Of a DNA stretch of 64,000 nt, positions 1 to 10,943 are shown in pieces. The notes below the pieces were generated by a model. The model did no database searches and had not been told where the DNA came from. It saw only the letters and a list, made by a program, of their open reading frames with translations. Positions within the stretch are counted from its first letter, which is position 1. Each line of letters starts with the position of its first letter. The translations under genes and the position numbers were made by a program. Origin of the DNA: Paramacrobiotus metropolitanus (Eukaryota > Tardigrada > Eutardigrada > Parachela > Macrobiotidae); assembly GCF_019649055.1 (NCBI RefSeq), contig NW_026570257.1:620001-684000 (forward strand). Direction: 5' to 3'.

Positions 1-1233
1 GATATATTAAATGCCCTCGATAAAGCTACGGTTTCAGTAAAATCGATTTAAAGAGTGGCTTTTGGCAAATAAAAAATAAAACCGGAAGACCGGTGTAAAA
101 ACAACGATGGTTGGTGAAGAGTTCACGTTCCAATACAAAGTCTTACCTTTTGGGATGAAGGACGCGCCTTCGGCTTTCCAGCGCGCCATGGATTTGACGC
201 TTGCGAACATGAAGTGGAGGAACGTATTAGTTTTTATTGATGACATTATTGTCTTCAGTAAAAACCTGGCTGATCATATGCGAGATTTACAGGAGCTCTT
301 TTTGCGGCTCCAGGAATGCGGCTGGACCATTAATCCTGAAAAGACAGAATTATTTGTAAATTCAATAACGTTCCTGGGTCACACGGTTGACCAGTTCGGT
401 ATCAGTACTGATCCAGAGAAGATCCAGGCGGTTAAAGAATTTGGTCCTATAAAAGACAAAAAAGATATATTACGGTTCCTAGGTATGGTGGGATATTATC
501 GCCAATTTATTAAGAATTTTCAAGAGATTGCGGAGCCGCTTCAAAAGTTGATTCCTAAAAAAGTTACCTTTGAATGGGGAACGGATCAGTGTAGGTCTGT
601 GGAACAATTGAAGGAGGCCTTGGTGACGGCGCCGGTCTTGGCCCGTTATGACCCGGAGGCTTTGTCGCGAGTTATTGTCGATGCCAGTACTATTGCTGTG
701 GGTGCAGTTCTTATGCAATGTCCCAAGGATAAACCGACGGATGTGCCGACAAATTGGCGTCCTATCGCGTATCTAAGCCGCAAGTTGACTGAAACACAGA
801 AAGGCTCTACTTCCCTACTGAGCTTGAGGCTTACGCAGTTATCTGTGCTTTAAAGAAATGGAAACATTATTTGTCCGATTATCAGTTCGAAGTACAAACG
901 GATCATCAAGCATTAGTGTTTTTAAATAATATGCGCGATGCCGCTGGCCGCCTTGGGCGCTGGGCGTTGTATATCCAGCAATTTAATACTAAACCGGTAC
1001 ACATACCTGGCAAAGAGAATGTTATTGCTGACGCCTTGAGTAGAAATCCAGGAGAGCAACCGGAACCCGACTCCGACGATTCGGATGTCGAGTTTGATTA
1101 TCGGCAAACTTACCCTTTCGCCGGTGATATGGCGATGATTGAATGTTGCTTCGCGGTTCTGGAGCGAGATTATGTGGACATCCGCTTTGAAATGATGTCG
1201 GCGGAAGTGGGAAAGTGTCCGAGGCAGACATGA
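1..1233 (+). pseudogene. pol: Reverse transcriptase and RNase H region of gypsy pol, frameshifted
   Basis: The palm region of the RT is recognisable: a KIDLKSGFWQI-like stretch at about 39-75 and the catalytic FIDD at about 233-244, followed by the thumb and connection (FLGMVGYYRQFI). RNase H follows: VDAS near 680, an E in TELEAYAV near 820, TDHQAL near 900 and ADALSRN near 1030 give the D-E-D-D set. The frame changes near 33, near 90, near 800 at a short A/G run, and again around 1190-1215, where the downstream frame has a stop at 1188. The polymerase would copy element RNA and RNase H would remove the template; this copy cannot make one continuous protein. Confidence 0.88.
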
Positions 1234-2560
1234 AGGCATTTGACGCAGATAAAGTCCAAAAGTTGATTACGGATGACAAGGCCTCATACTGGGCTGAGGA
1301 ACAGTCCCGAGACGCGAGAATTGTCCGATGGCGACTGCTCCTAGAGAATAAAAAGGAAAAGATGTCAGACCACGAGAAATTACATCTAAACAAATTTGTG
1401 GTGAAACAGGGCGTGGTATACTACAAGTTCGAATTAAACCGGAAGATCTATTACTGCATGTATGTACCTGTTCACTGGCGGCTCCAGTTCCTTCAGGACA
1501 ACCATGATTCCCCGTTAGCAGCACACTTGGGCGTCCTGGCCACCTATAAAAGGATGTACAAGTATTTTTATTGGCCTCGTATGTTCGAGTCTGTTAAAAA
1601 GTTACTGTGCGCTTCTTGCCCGGCGTGCCTTGCACAAAATCCTCTTGCTACGGCACCGGCCGGTGCTCTCCAGTCCAATCCGACGGTTCCTCCTCGGTTA
1701 GTTTGGGCCATCGATGTTGCTCCGGCCCTCCCAACGACGGAATCTGGAAATAAAAACATAATAATCGCTGTTGATTACGGGAGCAAATACATTGTGGCTG
1801 AGGCAGTCGAGAGAAATGACGCAGCCACATTGGCATTGTTCTTTTATCGCCGCATTCTCACAGTCTTCGGTATGCCTGTACACATCACTTCAGACCGCGG
1901 CAGTAACTTTATGTCTGAGATGTTTCGAGAGCTTCTCGCTCTCGCTGGTGTTGCTCACGCGCCGACGGCATCAGGCCACCAGCAGGGTAACGGTCTGGTT
2001 GAAAAACGCGTAGGGGAAATCAAAGGCGCTAGCGAAGTATGAATGAGCAGCAAAGTGACTGGGATATATTCCTCCCAGCACTTTGTGCTGCATTTAACAG
2101 TAAGGTTGTGGAGCGAACGGGCCGCTCACCATTCTTCATGATGCACGGCACCGAGATGCGCTTACCGATAAATAACTTCCTGCCGTTTGAAGAGGATTTT
2201 GTGATTCCCGCCCATGTATACGTACAGCAGATGCAGCGCGGCCTTGGTGAGGCCCTGGACTTGGTGAATGCAGAAGAGTTTCGCCATAAACTTAAGGACA
2301 AAATTCGTTACGATGCAAATATTTCACATGTATCGTATAAACCGGGAGATCAAGTTTTGGTATACGTGTTACATCGAAAAGTGGGGAAAAATCCATCCCT
2401 TATGCCCCGTTGGACTGCTGGATGGGAAATTGTGCGTCAGTCAGGGCCAGTGCATTATGTAGTAAAAAGTAACCGGCGCGGAAATGTCAAAACTGACACT
2501 GTACATGTCAGCCGTTTAAAGCCGTATAATTTCCGCGACGTCGATACTATTCTGCAAGAC
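1215..2560 (+). pseudogene. pol: Integrase region of gypsy pol, frameshifted
   Basis: An HHCC zinc-binding segment is visible (HDSPLAAH near 1504, CASCPAC near 1612). A DDE catalytic core follows, with AIDV near 1710, SDRGSNF near 1890 and an E in LVEKRVGE near 1998. Past another frameshift at about 2035, the C-terminal part (2039-2550) has the KPGDQVLVY to VHVSRLKPYN stretch typical of the GPY/F-type module after gypsy integrases. Integrase joins element cDNA to host DNA. All catalytic residues are still readable, so decay is recent or the indels are technical. Confidence 0.88.
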
Positions 2561-3485
2561 GAGCACTTACCGAAGTTGCTCGATTGTGTGGAGAAGGAAT
2601 GCCCCGATGAGTTAGTTGAGGCGCCCGCGCCGCCGCCGGTGATTCCATCCGTTGATTCAGCATCGTCGCGCCTTGATGCTGAGTACGCTGAATATCTGGA
2701 TAACCAGATGGAAGCGGTTCCATTACTTAAAACCCGCTCCGGGCGTGTGGTGAAACCTGTGGAAAGACTTGTGAACCAGATGAACGACAAAAAGCGTAAA
2801 AGAGACCCGTCGGCCGATGCTAAAAAGCGCATGGCCACAAATGATAGAGAACCAGCTATTCCGAATGTATCCCAGCCGGGAGGGGGCCAATCCCAACCAG
2901 CTGAACTGTTGGCCAGTGATACTTCGCCAATAACTTGTAACGCAATGGAGATTGGGCCGGCACAGCCAGTAAAAACTTCTTCTGCGGTTGTAGAAGACAG
3001 AACTCTCCCAGTTCCGGCTTGGGCACGCCCAATTGAGCAGTTTTGGCCACAAGGTGTAATATCCGATGACGCCCTTGATAAGCAGGAATTCTGGAGGTAT
3101 CGCCAGATGGAGTGTAGTGACATGATGTTGTGGGACGCCGTTGTTGATGGAGACTGCACTCTTGAGGAATCTGCATACGCGGCCTGGCATCTTCCTTTGG
3201 TTCTGAAAGTAAAAGGCATTATTTGCCATTACGGAGAAAAACAGGACATTGCAAAAGAGTACCCAAAATTCTCATTCCTTATCAATGGCGTAAAATTTTA
3301 GTGGAGTCTGTACATCGGCGGTTGTTGCATAAGTATAACAGTAATATTACGCCGTATGATTACTTGTATAAGAAGTCTTCGGTTTTCTGGCCGGAAATGA
3401 GACGTGACTGTATTAATTTCATAAAATCTGTACCTTATGCAATAACGATTAAACAGGCCGAGCGGCCGTGTAAATTTGTACATTT
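2560..3485 (+). pseudogene. Unusual pol tail with a second, degenerate integrase zinc-binding region
   Basis: The open frame that starts at 2039 runs on to 3301. After a charged low-complexity linker with nuclear-signal-like DKKRKR, a second pre-integrase region appears from about 3060, continuing in another frame from about 3290 to 3480. ESVHRRLLH and VFWPEMRRDCINF resemble the zinc-binding segment of Ty3/gypsy integrases. The two expected cysteines are replaced (FIKSVPYA), so zinc binding should be lost. It differs clearly from the first copy at 1500-1630, so a simple recent tandem duplication is unlikely. A fused or nested fragment of a different element is the simplest reading. Confidence 0.6.
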
Positions 3486-3805
3486 ACTTTATTTTATTTT
3501 ATTTTGAACTCCAAGAATCGAAATTTTTATTCCTTAATGCATTAAAGCTGTCTGGAAAATTCCCAAACTCTGTTTTGTACGTACAGATTGACGGTGTGTA
3601 TTCGCCATTGGACAGTCCGCAGTGACGTAGTAGCGTTCGTTGCTCTTTCGGCATATCATCTGCGTGGAAAAGCTGCTTTTAGCTGGCCGCAAATGCGATT
3701 TTACCTGTAAAGATCAGTGGCATTCATTAATTCACTCTCAATCTTGCGTGAATTTGTTCCTTCTCTACACTGATTTTACGGTTGAAATAACTCCATACCG
3801 CTATA

Positions 3806-4652
3806 ATGTATCGCCCGAAAATGCCAGCACATCATTCCTTCACGCATGAGGATACTACGAGTTCCTCGGAGGATTCGGTGCAGGTTTTGGCAGATGTCTT
3901 GGCCGATGTTCAGCCGCCAATGTACCCCGATCCTCATGTTGGATGGCCTGAACCAACATTTGAATGGTCTCATTGCATGGTGGATTGTGGCCTTCGTCCG
4001 TCTCCGCACGACTATGCCCGTGGAGGAAAGAGTTATATTCCCCCGTCTGGTTTGATTAATTGTCCCTACAATCCGGACAGAGATTATGTGGAGCTGCATC
4101 CTGAAACTCGATTGCGTTTTCGCGGCAAGATTTACCATAATGGATCGGAGATGACGGTGGACAAATATAACCGCTTTGTCCACACTCTAGATCTGTCAAA
4201 GGACGCACACTATGCATTGTTACGTTACCTGCGTGTGGATTTCCGACAAGGATGGCTCATCGGGCAAATTGTGTGTGAACTCCGTCGGAACTTCGGCATC
4301 AACGTGGTGCGCAATCCTGTCGAGTTTCTCACTGCGTTGGATTATGTCCCGGGAAACGGGAGACCATGGTGCCGTTGTTACGCTCGTGGACGCGTATAAT
4401 CAGCATATCGAGGAGTTGGTTTCCAATATTGACGAGGATCACCGTTTGGAAGCAGAGCAGCGCTATTTCGATCGTCTGAATGCAGCGGATCCGCGCTCGT
4501 CATCCCGTCAACAGCAGCAACTGCAACAAACTCGTTGGCTGTTACGTGAAGGACAGGAGAAGCGTGGCCCGGGCAAACTAGATGCTTCAATTGCTAAACG
4601 CCACCGTCCACGCCGTGATGACGACGACGATAACATGGGCGCTGCGGTGTAA
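3806..4652 (+). pseudogene. Unrecognised charged protein, one frame change
   Basis: The first frame (ATG 3806, to 4399) gives an acidic Ser-rich start, a PYNPD motif near residue 90 and ELRRNF near residue 160. Near 4340 the coding character switches to the frame ending at 4652, which adds a helical stretch (VDAYNQHIEEL), a Gln run and a basic then Asp-rich C-terminus. No donor/acceptor pair explains the switch, so a one-base indel is likely. An AATAAA lies at 4905. I do not recognise the family. The nuclear-protein composition matches its neighbours and it may be a retroelement accessory or gag-like product. ATG 3806 is the first start in the frame. Confidence 0.45.
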
Positions 4653-5241
4653 TGATGATTTTTCCCTGCAATTACAGCCCTGTTTTAGCACCCTTTTTAG
4701 TTTAGCTTCTGTATTTTTCGTTTGACGGAGGAGCATTATCTTTAGTGTTGAGCATTTTACTCCAAGTCTATTGAATTCTGTACAGAACCTGTTTTCCGTT
4801 TACAATTAGATCTTTAACGTTATTTTTACAGCCTGTGCAACGTGCAGCTATTCTACGAACTGGCTTACCATTCATTCTCTGGAACGCAGATTTGGCTGTT
4901 CAGCAATAAATCGGTTCAAATCGGACTTCTCCGGTTGTTTTAAATCAGAATGTGGCAGATAATCTGACGGAAAACGATTTAACATACAAAATGACAGTTT
5001 AAAATGCAAGTCTTCACGTTTGAACATGTAAACAATTTTGTCACTGTAGCAACCGCCCGTGTGTCGTTAAATGTTAGGGCAGTGGCAGTCACATTGTCCG
5101 CAGCTGCTTCCGGTCTGCACAGCTGCGGTGTGTCAGCGGTTTTCCTGTTCACTCTTGCTTTTTACATTTTTAGCTGCAGCTTTTAAATTTTACAGACTTT
5201 GTCGTCATTTGTTCTGGTTTAAATCTCTGCTCTTTCATACT

Positions 5242-6105
5242 ATGGAGATGGAATTTTATAAATCAGAGCGCGGGCGTATGATTTGTGCCGAGCAAGATGA
5301 GCAAAAGCGCCGTAAGTTTGTGAAATTTTCTGACTCTGTTGCTTATGTTCTGGCGAACCAGGAACACATTTTTGAGTTTGTGCACTTGTGGCGTTCGCTT
5401 GATGCTCCGTACATTCCTATCAGAGAACTGTGCAGACTCTCTAACTCGGAAATCATGGCTTTGAATTTTGTAGAACCCGAGCCACTGGATTTCGAGGCTC
5501 AGGTGGCTCTGGAGATTGAGAACATCCGCAAGTCGGAGTCACAGATGTATTACTTAACGATCGGGTTTATTCTGTATCCCGATACTCCAGTTCGACGTGA
5601 AGCATCTGAACGTCTGCGGAAGGAATGTGGTTTGCCATCCCTATTTAACCCGCCAGAAACTTCGCGTGAGCGTCACCAGCGCATGCTGGAACACAACAAG
5701 CGTGTGATGGAGGAGGAACTCTGTTGTGTTGACTGCGAAAATAATGGTCCGGGTTCCTGCGGCCGTATGTTGTACACCTTGGACGATGAGCCTGTTCCAA
5801 ATATCTGGGGATCTGGCAATCTGGAGGACTGGAAAGAGCCAGACTTAGATGTGGATGACTGGTGGGCAGAGCACAAACTGGATTTTAAGGATCCGGTTGA
5901 ATTTTTGCCCGTGGACATGTTATGGCAGGACGAAGACTTCGGCATCATCCAGAAACCGAAGAAGGAACGCAAGCGCATTTTTGGGCAGCGTCATCCTCTG
6001 CGTGGAATTCGATTCCCTTTTGGAAGTGAGGACTTTTGTCGATCGGCCGTTTGTGTGTTTAAATTACAGCTCGATGATTTAAACTGTATGGGCCTCTTTC
6101 TTTAA
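5242..6105 (+). CDS. Unrecognised acidic protein, about 287 residues
   Basis: This is an intact single-exon frame. The first ATG of the convincing part is at 5242 (MEMEFYKSE); the frame is open back to 5071, but that part is T-rich and hydrophobic and reads like 5' leader. The protein is charged with a helical middle (FVKFSDSVAYVLANQ). It has a CCVDC cysteine cluster near residue 158, an acidic Trp-rich segment (DLDVDDWWAEH) and a basic KKERKR stretch near the end. AATAAA at 6358 follows. No family is recognised. Neighbouring frames share the same style, so it may belong to one cassette with them. Confidence 0.55.
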   Translation: MEMEFYKSERGRMICAEQDEQKRRKFVKFSDSVAYVLANQEHIFEFVHLWRSLDAPYIPIRELCRLSNSEIMALNFVEPEPLDFEAQVALEIENIRKSESQMYYLTIGFILYPDTPVRREASERLRKECGLPSLFNPPETSRERHQRMLEHNKRVMEEELCCVDCENNGPGSCGRMLYTLDDEPVPNIWGSGNLEDWKEPDLDVDDWWAEHKLDFKDPVEFLPVDMLWQDEDFGIIQKPKKERKRIFGQRHPLRGIRFPFGSEDFCRSAVCVFKLQLDDLNCMGLFL

Positions 6106-6703
6106 ATCTCTAGCTGTTTTCTGCTTTTCTGCGTTTCTATTAATGTCTCAGTGTGGCATGCTTTTGGTGTATAATTTTTCGGCTGCCGCGTTTTGAATGT
6201 TTAAATGAGCGCTGTCTTGCTCTTCTCAATAGTTGTGATTGAGTCCATTATGGCTCAGTGTTCTGTGAGTTTTGTATGACTGTATAATTTAGCCAATGTT
6301 TTTTGTAATGTCATAAATGCGTAAGGTGTAAAGAGGAGAAAGAATTAAAACGTAAGGAATAAAGATTTGAGTTTTCAGCTAAAGTGGTAAATTGATGAGT
6401 GTATATTCAGTCAATATACCTACACTAGCAGAGTTTCTGACGCTCTCGGTACCGTTGCTGCACTCCGGTTGTATACACGTTCTGCCGTAGATTTGTGTGT
6501 TATTTTGATTCGGTTGGACTTCGCAGCTTACGAAGTATGCGGTCGCCAGTGTGGGCGGTTGCCATATGTTGATCTGAATGTATCCCAGTATGAATTTTTT
6601 ATTTTAATTTAATTGTTTACAATTACCGTAATCTTATTCCGCTGATCCCGCTGCCTTAAGTTTATTTGTGCAATCTGTGATACTGTGGTTATTTGTCAAA
6701 TCA

Positions 6704-6888
6704 CGATGACTCCTCCGGCTTCGGAGAAGAAGAAAGCGGCCAAGCAGGCGCTGGAGAATCGTGTTACGGCATGGACGGAGATAGTCGCTCAGAAGATGGC
6801 TGAACGCACAGAAGCCCAGCAACGTTTTGAGCGTGGCAGAATTGCCGTCAAGGAGGCTGTATCCAAGCTCCCCCCTAAGATTTCTTGA
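6704..6888 (+). CDS. Small coiled-coil protein, 61 residues
   Basis: This short open frame starts at ATG 6704 (MTPPASEKKK). It is almost all Lys, Glu, Ala, Gln and Arg with a heptad-like pattern, predicting one long helix, and ends PPKIS. AATAAA at 7226 lies about 340 bp downstream. Function is unknown. The coding-like composition in an otherwise T-rich stretch is the only support, so it could be a fragment of a longer lost gene. Confidence 0.35.
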
Positions 6889-7440
6889 TGTGGCATTGTC
6901 CGGCGGACTTTTCGATGTGGATTTCGCCACTATTGTTAGAATGTTTGGTATTTTGTACGGAATGCCTGAAACATCGCTTCACGTCTATGATCTCCTTGCC
7001 TTCATTCTTTTATGTGCACGCTCATGCGTTTTATGAGATCTCATAATGCAGATTTGGCGCAGCGTTTTATCTTGTATTTTTATTGTTTTGCGGTTAGTTT
7101 ATTTCGTTATTCAAGGTTGCGTTTCGCCATAGGTGTTGTACACTGTTTAGCTGGTACATTATGATTTTTGCGCTTCGTTCCGCAAGCTACTTTTGTTGTC
7201 TCGTTACCATGCGAGTTGCGGCCTCAATAAAGTCTAGGTAGTTACCGTCCGTGCGGTCTGTTGGTAATTTTTGGACAATGTAATGCATAACCGCACGAGG
7301 ATACACTTTCGTTAGGATGTTGTACGGGTTTTTATGTAACTGGCTGCCCAGGTTGATGGCTCACTGGCACAATGCACTATTGCCTGGTGTTTGTGTACGC
7401 TTTCGGTGCTGATGTTTTCCAATATTTTACGTAGAGCGAC

Positions 7441-8545
7441 CCCGCTGGTATAGTAGTGGCTTCCGTTGCTTCGTCATTGGAGGTCGGAGGTTCCAGTCCA
7501 CATAAAAATGCGATTTTCTAAATATCCTTCTTTTTGGATCTTATTCTGTCAATTATTATATTTTTATTCATGGGACTTAATATGCGAAATATTGGGTGAA
7601 TCACCGTTGAGAGGCGTCGATACGAGTATTAACACCGTAAGCAGTGTTATTAGTGCTATTTTTGCCGATGACTCTTGTAGTCGACCGGTTAAGCTGTGAG
7701 GACAATACCAGGCGAATCCGTTTACCTACTGCTGGCCCTGGGTTCAAATCCACAAAAATTTAAAAGCATTTTCTTAAAACCTTCTTTTTCGTGTCTAAAC
7801 TTTTGCATTTGGTTGTACTTACACATTCGTTGTGATACCGTTAATTCTTTATTAGTTTTCAGCGAGCGGCACATAGTTGTACAACCTTTCCCGTGCGGAT
7901 TTTCGTGTTTTGCTGTGAGACTTCGTAGTGTAGTGGTTGTCCGCCTTGTCTCCGCTACGACTCGGTCAATTTAGGGCCTTGGGTTCGAAACCCTTGCAAG
8001 TAATGCACATTTCTTTAAACCTTCTTTTTTGCGTTTTATAATGTCACAGTGCCATCGAATACGCATTGCCGTTGACCGCTGTAATTTTTCGACCATTTCC
8101 GATGAGCGAATTCAAAATGTCTGTCGTAGAACAGCGTAGTATAGTGGCGTAGTGCACTGAACTGTTGAACCACAACAACAGGTGCAATGAAGGTTGCGGG
8201 TTCGAAACCCCTTGAAATTAAAACTGCATTTTCTAACATCCTACTTTTTTGTCTTTATATTTTTACTGTCACTCTTGTGGAAATATTTCCATTGTCGGCA
8301 TGAATTCTGCGATCATGATGGTGGTGAAATCTTAAATTTATCAGCTGCTGCAGCGGTGAATTTTCACTATATTGTGAATTTTCGTAGTACAGCGCCTCCA
8401 GTGATTGCCAAATTAAAAGTAAAATGTGGTATAGCCATGCTAGCGTATGGGCAAGAGCAGGATTTAGTTGTCCACCTAGATGCAAGGTTCAATCCTGCGT
8501 GAATACACATTTTGCAAGTTTTAAAAGTTCTTTTCTATTCTTTTT
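7441..8545 (+). repeat. Tandem array of five degenerate tRNA-like (SINE-like) units
   Basis: Five units repeat every roughly 217-287 bp. Each has a B-box-like core (GGTTCCAGTCC 7489, GGTTCAAATCC 7741, GGTTCGAAACC 7982, GGTTCGAAACC 8200, GGTTCAATCCT 8486). Units 1, 3, 4 and 5 have an A-box-like TAGTGTAGTGG-type sequence 40-70 bp before it. Each is followed 42-46 bp later in units 1-4 by a conserved GCATTTTCTTAAAACCTTC-like block ending in a run of five or six T, which is a pol III terminator. None folds into a clean cloverleaf by eye, so they look like tRNA-derived repeats rather than working tRNA genes. Confidence 0.7.
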
Positions 8546-8963
8546 ACTTTTCCATGGTGGTTTCTGTAACTTTATTCCCAAGATGGAATATTAAAATTGT
8601 TTTTAGCATTTGATTCACGGTTCCAGGTGTGATAATTGATTTTAAGCTGTTAATTTCTCACTCTGTACTGGAATTCACTCTTGTTATGATTGCGTATTCT
8701 GTTACACTGACTTTATTGCGGTTATTCAAATGCTGCATAAAATCTAAATTAAAACTCGAATTAAGATCTGTCCGACCAGCAAGATTAACGACTATATGAG
8801 AATTTGTACGGAATTATGACAGTTGCCTGTTAAAACACTGATGAGATTAATTCAACGAGATCAAAACATTAAACGGAAGAAACAAAAGTCGGCCGAAAAT
8901 CAGATTCAAATCATCAAATAGCCGCGGGAAACGCATTATACGCATTCGTTACAACACTGTTAT

Positions 8964-10336
8964 TTAGTCCAGATCTAGATTCTCCTTCGCAGTCTCCAAG
9001 TTCGCAAGACGCTGTTCTAGAGCCTCACGGATATACGCGATATGTTTAGCATCCATGGTCGCTCGAGCCTTCAGCGTGTTTACCAGCGCCTTGCAGTTAT
9101 CCATAATATCCTTCTCGCGTTCAACTTGTTCTAGTAATTTGTCGATTGCGTCGGGCTTTTTCATAGCATCCGGTTTTGCAGTGCTCACTTCATTGTCAGG
9201 CCTTTCGGCCTTCTCCTTGGTCTTCTGGCCTTTCTTTTCGGTATCCGTGTTCTTAGATCGGGGGACATATTTAGGACGGCCGCCCATAGCTTTCAGCTGA
9301 GTGAGCGTGATAATTGGTTCGCGCTCGATGCGTCCGTCTTTGCTAGCCCGGATTACCAGATTTACGTTGGTGGTGTTGTTCTTCTCGGGCTCGATTGCGT
9401 CCAGCCGCTCCATGACGCCATCGACAACCAAATCCCCGTCTTGTCCCACGTAACCGAAGCTGCAATCGGCAAAGTGTTGTTCCGTGTCTCTTCCGTTGAC
9501 TGTCACCTTCATAGTCCCCATTTTGATATCTACAATAAATCGTTTTGGTTAGAATTACGGAAGGCAAGGTGATTTGCAGTAGGCAGCGTTGCTGTGCTAT
9601 TTTAAAGTGTAAGTATCAAGAATGCTACTTCAAAAATATAGAAATACTCACTGATGGTCTGGGCCAGAGTGGTGCAGAGACAGCAGCCCCGGATGCTTCG
9701 TAGCCACAGGTCGATGCAACTATCCACGAAAAGATTCCCGTAGACGACGACGACATGTTTCTGGTTAACCAATTGGCGCAGCCCGCGCTCCAGCCAGTAG
9801 TCCACGTCCTGCAACTGTACGTCGAACGTACAGATCCAGTGTTGGATTTCGGTGCGTGACATGGCGTATCGACCGTGGTAGAGGATTACGCGAATCATCC
9901 GACGAAACTTGCTAGTTGTGTCGATTACCTTCGTCTCTGGATCGCGGTTATTCTTGACTTCTTCGGCGACTTCTAGGACAAAGCGCCCGTCCCGGCTCAT
10001 CTTCTTGAGCAAGATACCAGCGTTGATAGCGTCGCCGAGGAAGAAATCCACTCGTTCTTCCGTGAAATCATCGTGCATTTCCACAACGAATTTTTTGATA
10101 AATGACATGTCCACGTAATATCCCGTAATGTCAGCTTCAAGAATGCACGCGTGGGCTGCCGTATGCATCGCCAATTGTCGACGGTCTCGGATGGTTTCGT
10201 TTGGCTGTAGAGGCTCCGCCATGGCAAACTGAACTGATTCGCGAGTTCGTCCCTTCCAGTACTCATAGTGGGCAATCGCATCCGTTTCAGGCGAAGGTAA
10301 CGGCTCTCCAGCTGGTCCTACAGGCTCTCCCGACAT
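8964..10336 (-). CDS. Unrecognised two-exon protein, about 416 residues
   Basis: Exon 1 is 10336-9652 and exon 2 is 9529-8964. The 122-bp intron has GTGAGT and TTTATTGTAG ends, and the split codon (phase 1) restores the frame exactly. The start is ATG 10336 (MSGEPVGPAG); the frame is open further up but has no ATG. Residues about 60-230 look like two winged-helix-type segments (KKFVVEMHDDFTEERVDFF and MSRTEIQHWICTF). The second exon has a basic linker and a C-terminal coiled coil (DKLLEQVEREKDIMDN). A nuclear or chromatin role is plausible but unproven. It is opposite in strand to its neighbours. Confidence 0.65.
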
Positions 10337-10943
10337 GATGATTAGCAAAAAATTATAAATTAAACCCAATAAAAGAAGTGCAAGTTCTAGTAAAAGAAAC
10401 AAAACACCGTCACCGAAAAAGAATAAATGTTTTGGGTTCTTCGTTGTTATACTGTCGGAACAGCTGATATCTCTGTGCTAGTGAAGCCGGCATTCTGCCG
10501 CGTGTCAGCCGCCCTGATATGGCAATATTACCGGAAACTGCGCACTTCTGGCCCTGTGTCTTGAATGTTTCCCAGCCGCGCGTTTCCTGTTTAAGTTTCT
10601 CTTTCTTGATGTTATCCTATTATCGGTCGTTATAATCGTTAAAAAACGGTCGGAACTGTATGAAAATTATAAATTTCCTGGAGAGGGGATTTGCTGTGTT
10701 GTTGTGTCGGGCAAGGTACTTCAAATTTTGGAAATCGTTGAAATTTAGTCTGTCGCCTGTCAACCGCTTCGGGGGCAGTGTGCGGTATGTGAGTACTTCC
10801 GGTGTCGGTGCCAGTACAGATTGTCTGTTGTGCTTTTCTCTGCACTGCACTCCAGTTCTTCAATTCTCTGAATTTTTTTTTTGGCATTGAGGGTATCCTG
10901 TTCTCCCCGTCGTGTTTTAATTTGTCACTTTTATGTTTTGAAA

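Larger units (their letters stand above)
1..3485 (+). mobile_element. Decayed Ty3/gypsy-type retroelement, 3' part of pol
   Basis: The domain order reverse transcriptase, RNase H, integrase, C-terminal SH3-like region is that of Ty3/gypsy (Metaviridae) elements. Gag, protease and the start of the RT lie outside the window, so the left edge is cut. The coding frame is broken near 33, 90, 800, 1190-1215, 2035 and 3290, while protein similarity continues in another frame each time. It is therefore a non-functional copy, or one carrying sequencing indels at short runs. No long terminal repeat could be confirmed in the window. Confidence 0.9.

Noticed and set aside
7466-8502. Short protein frames in the tRNA-like array, and the units as working tRNA genes
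   Set aside because: The frames follow the repeat rather than codon use. No unit shows a clean acceptor stem or cloverleaf, so they are listed as a repeat only.
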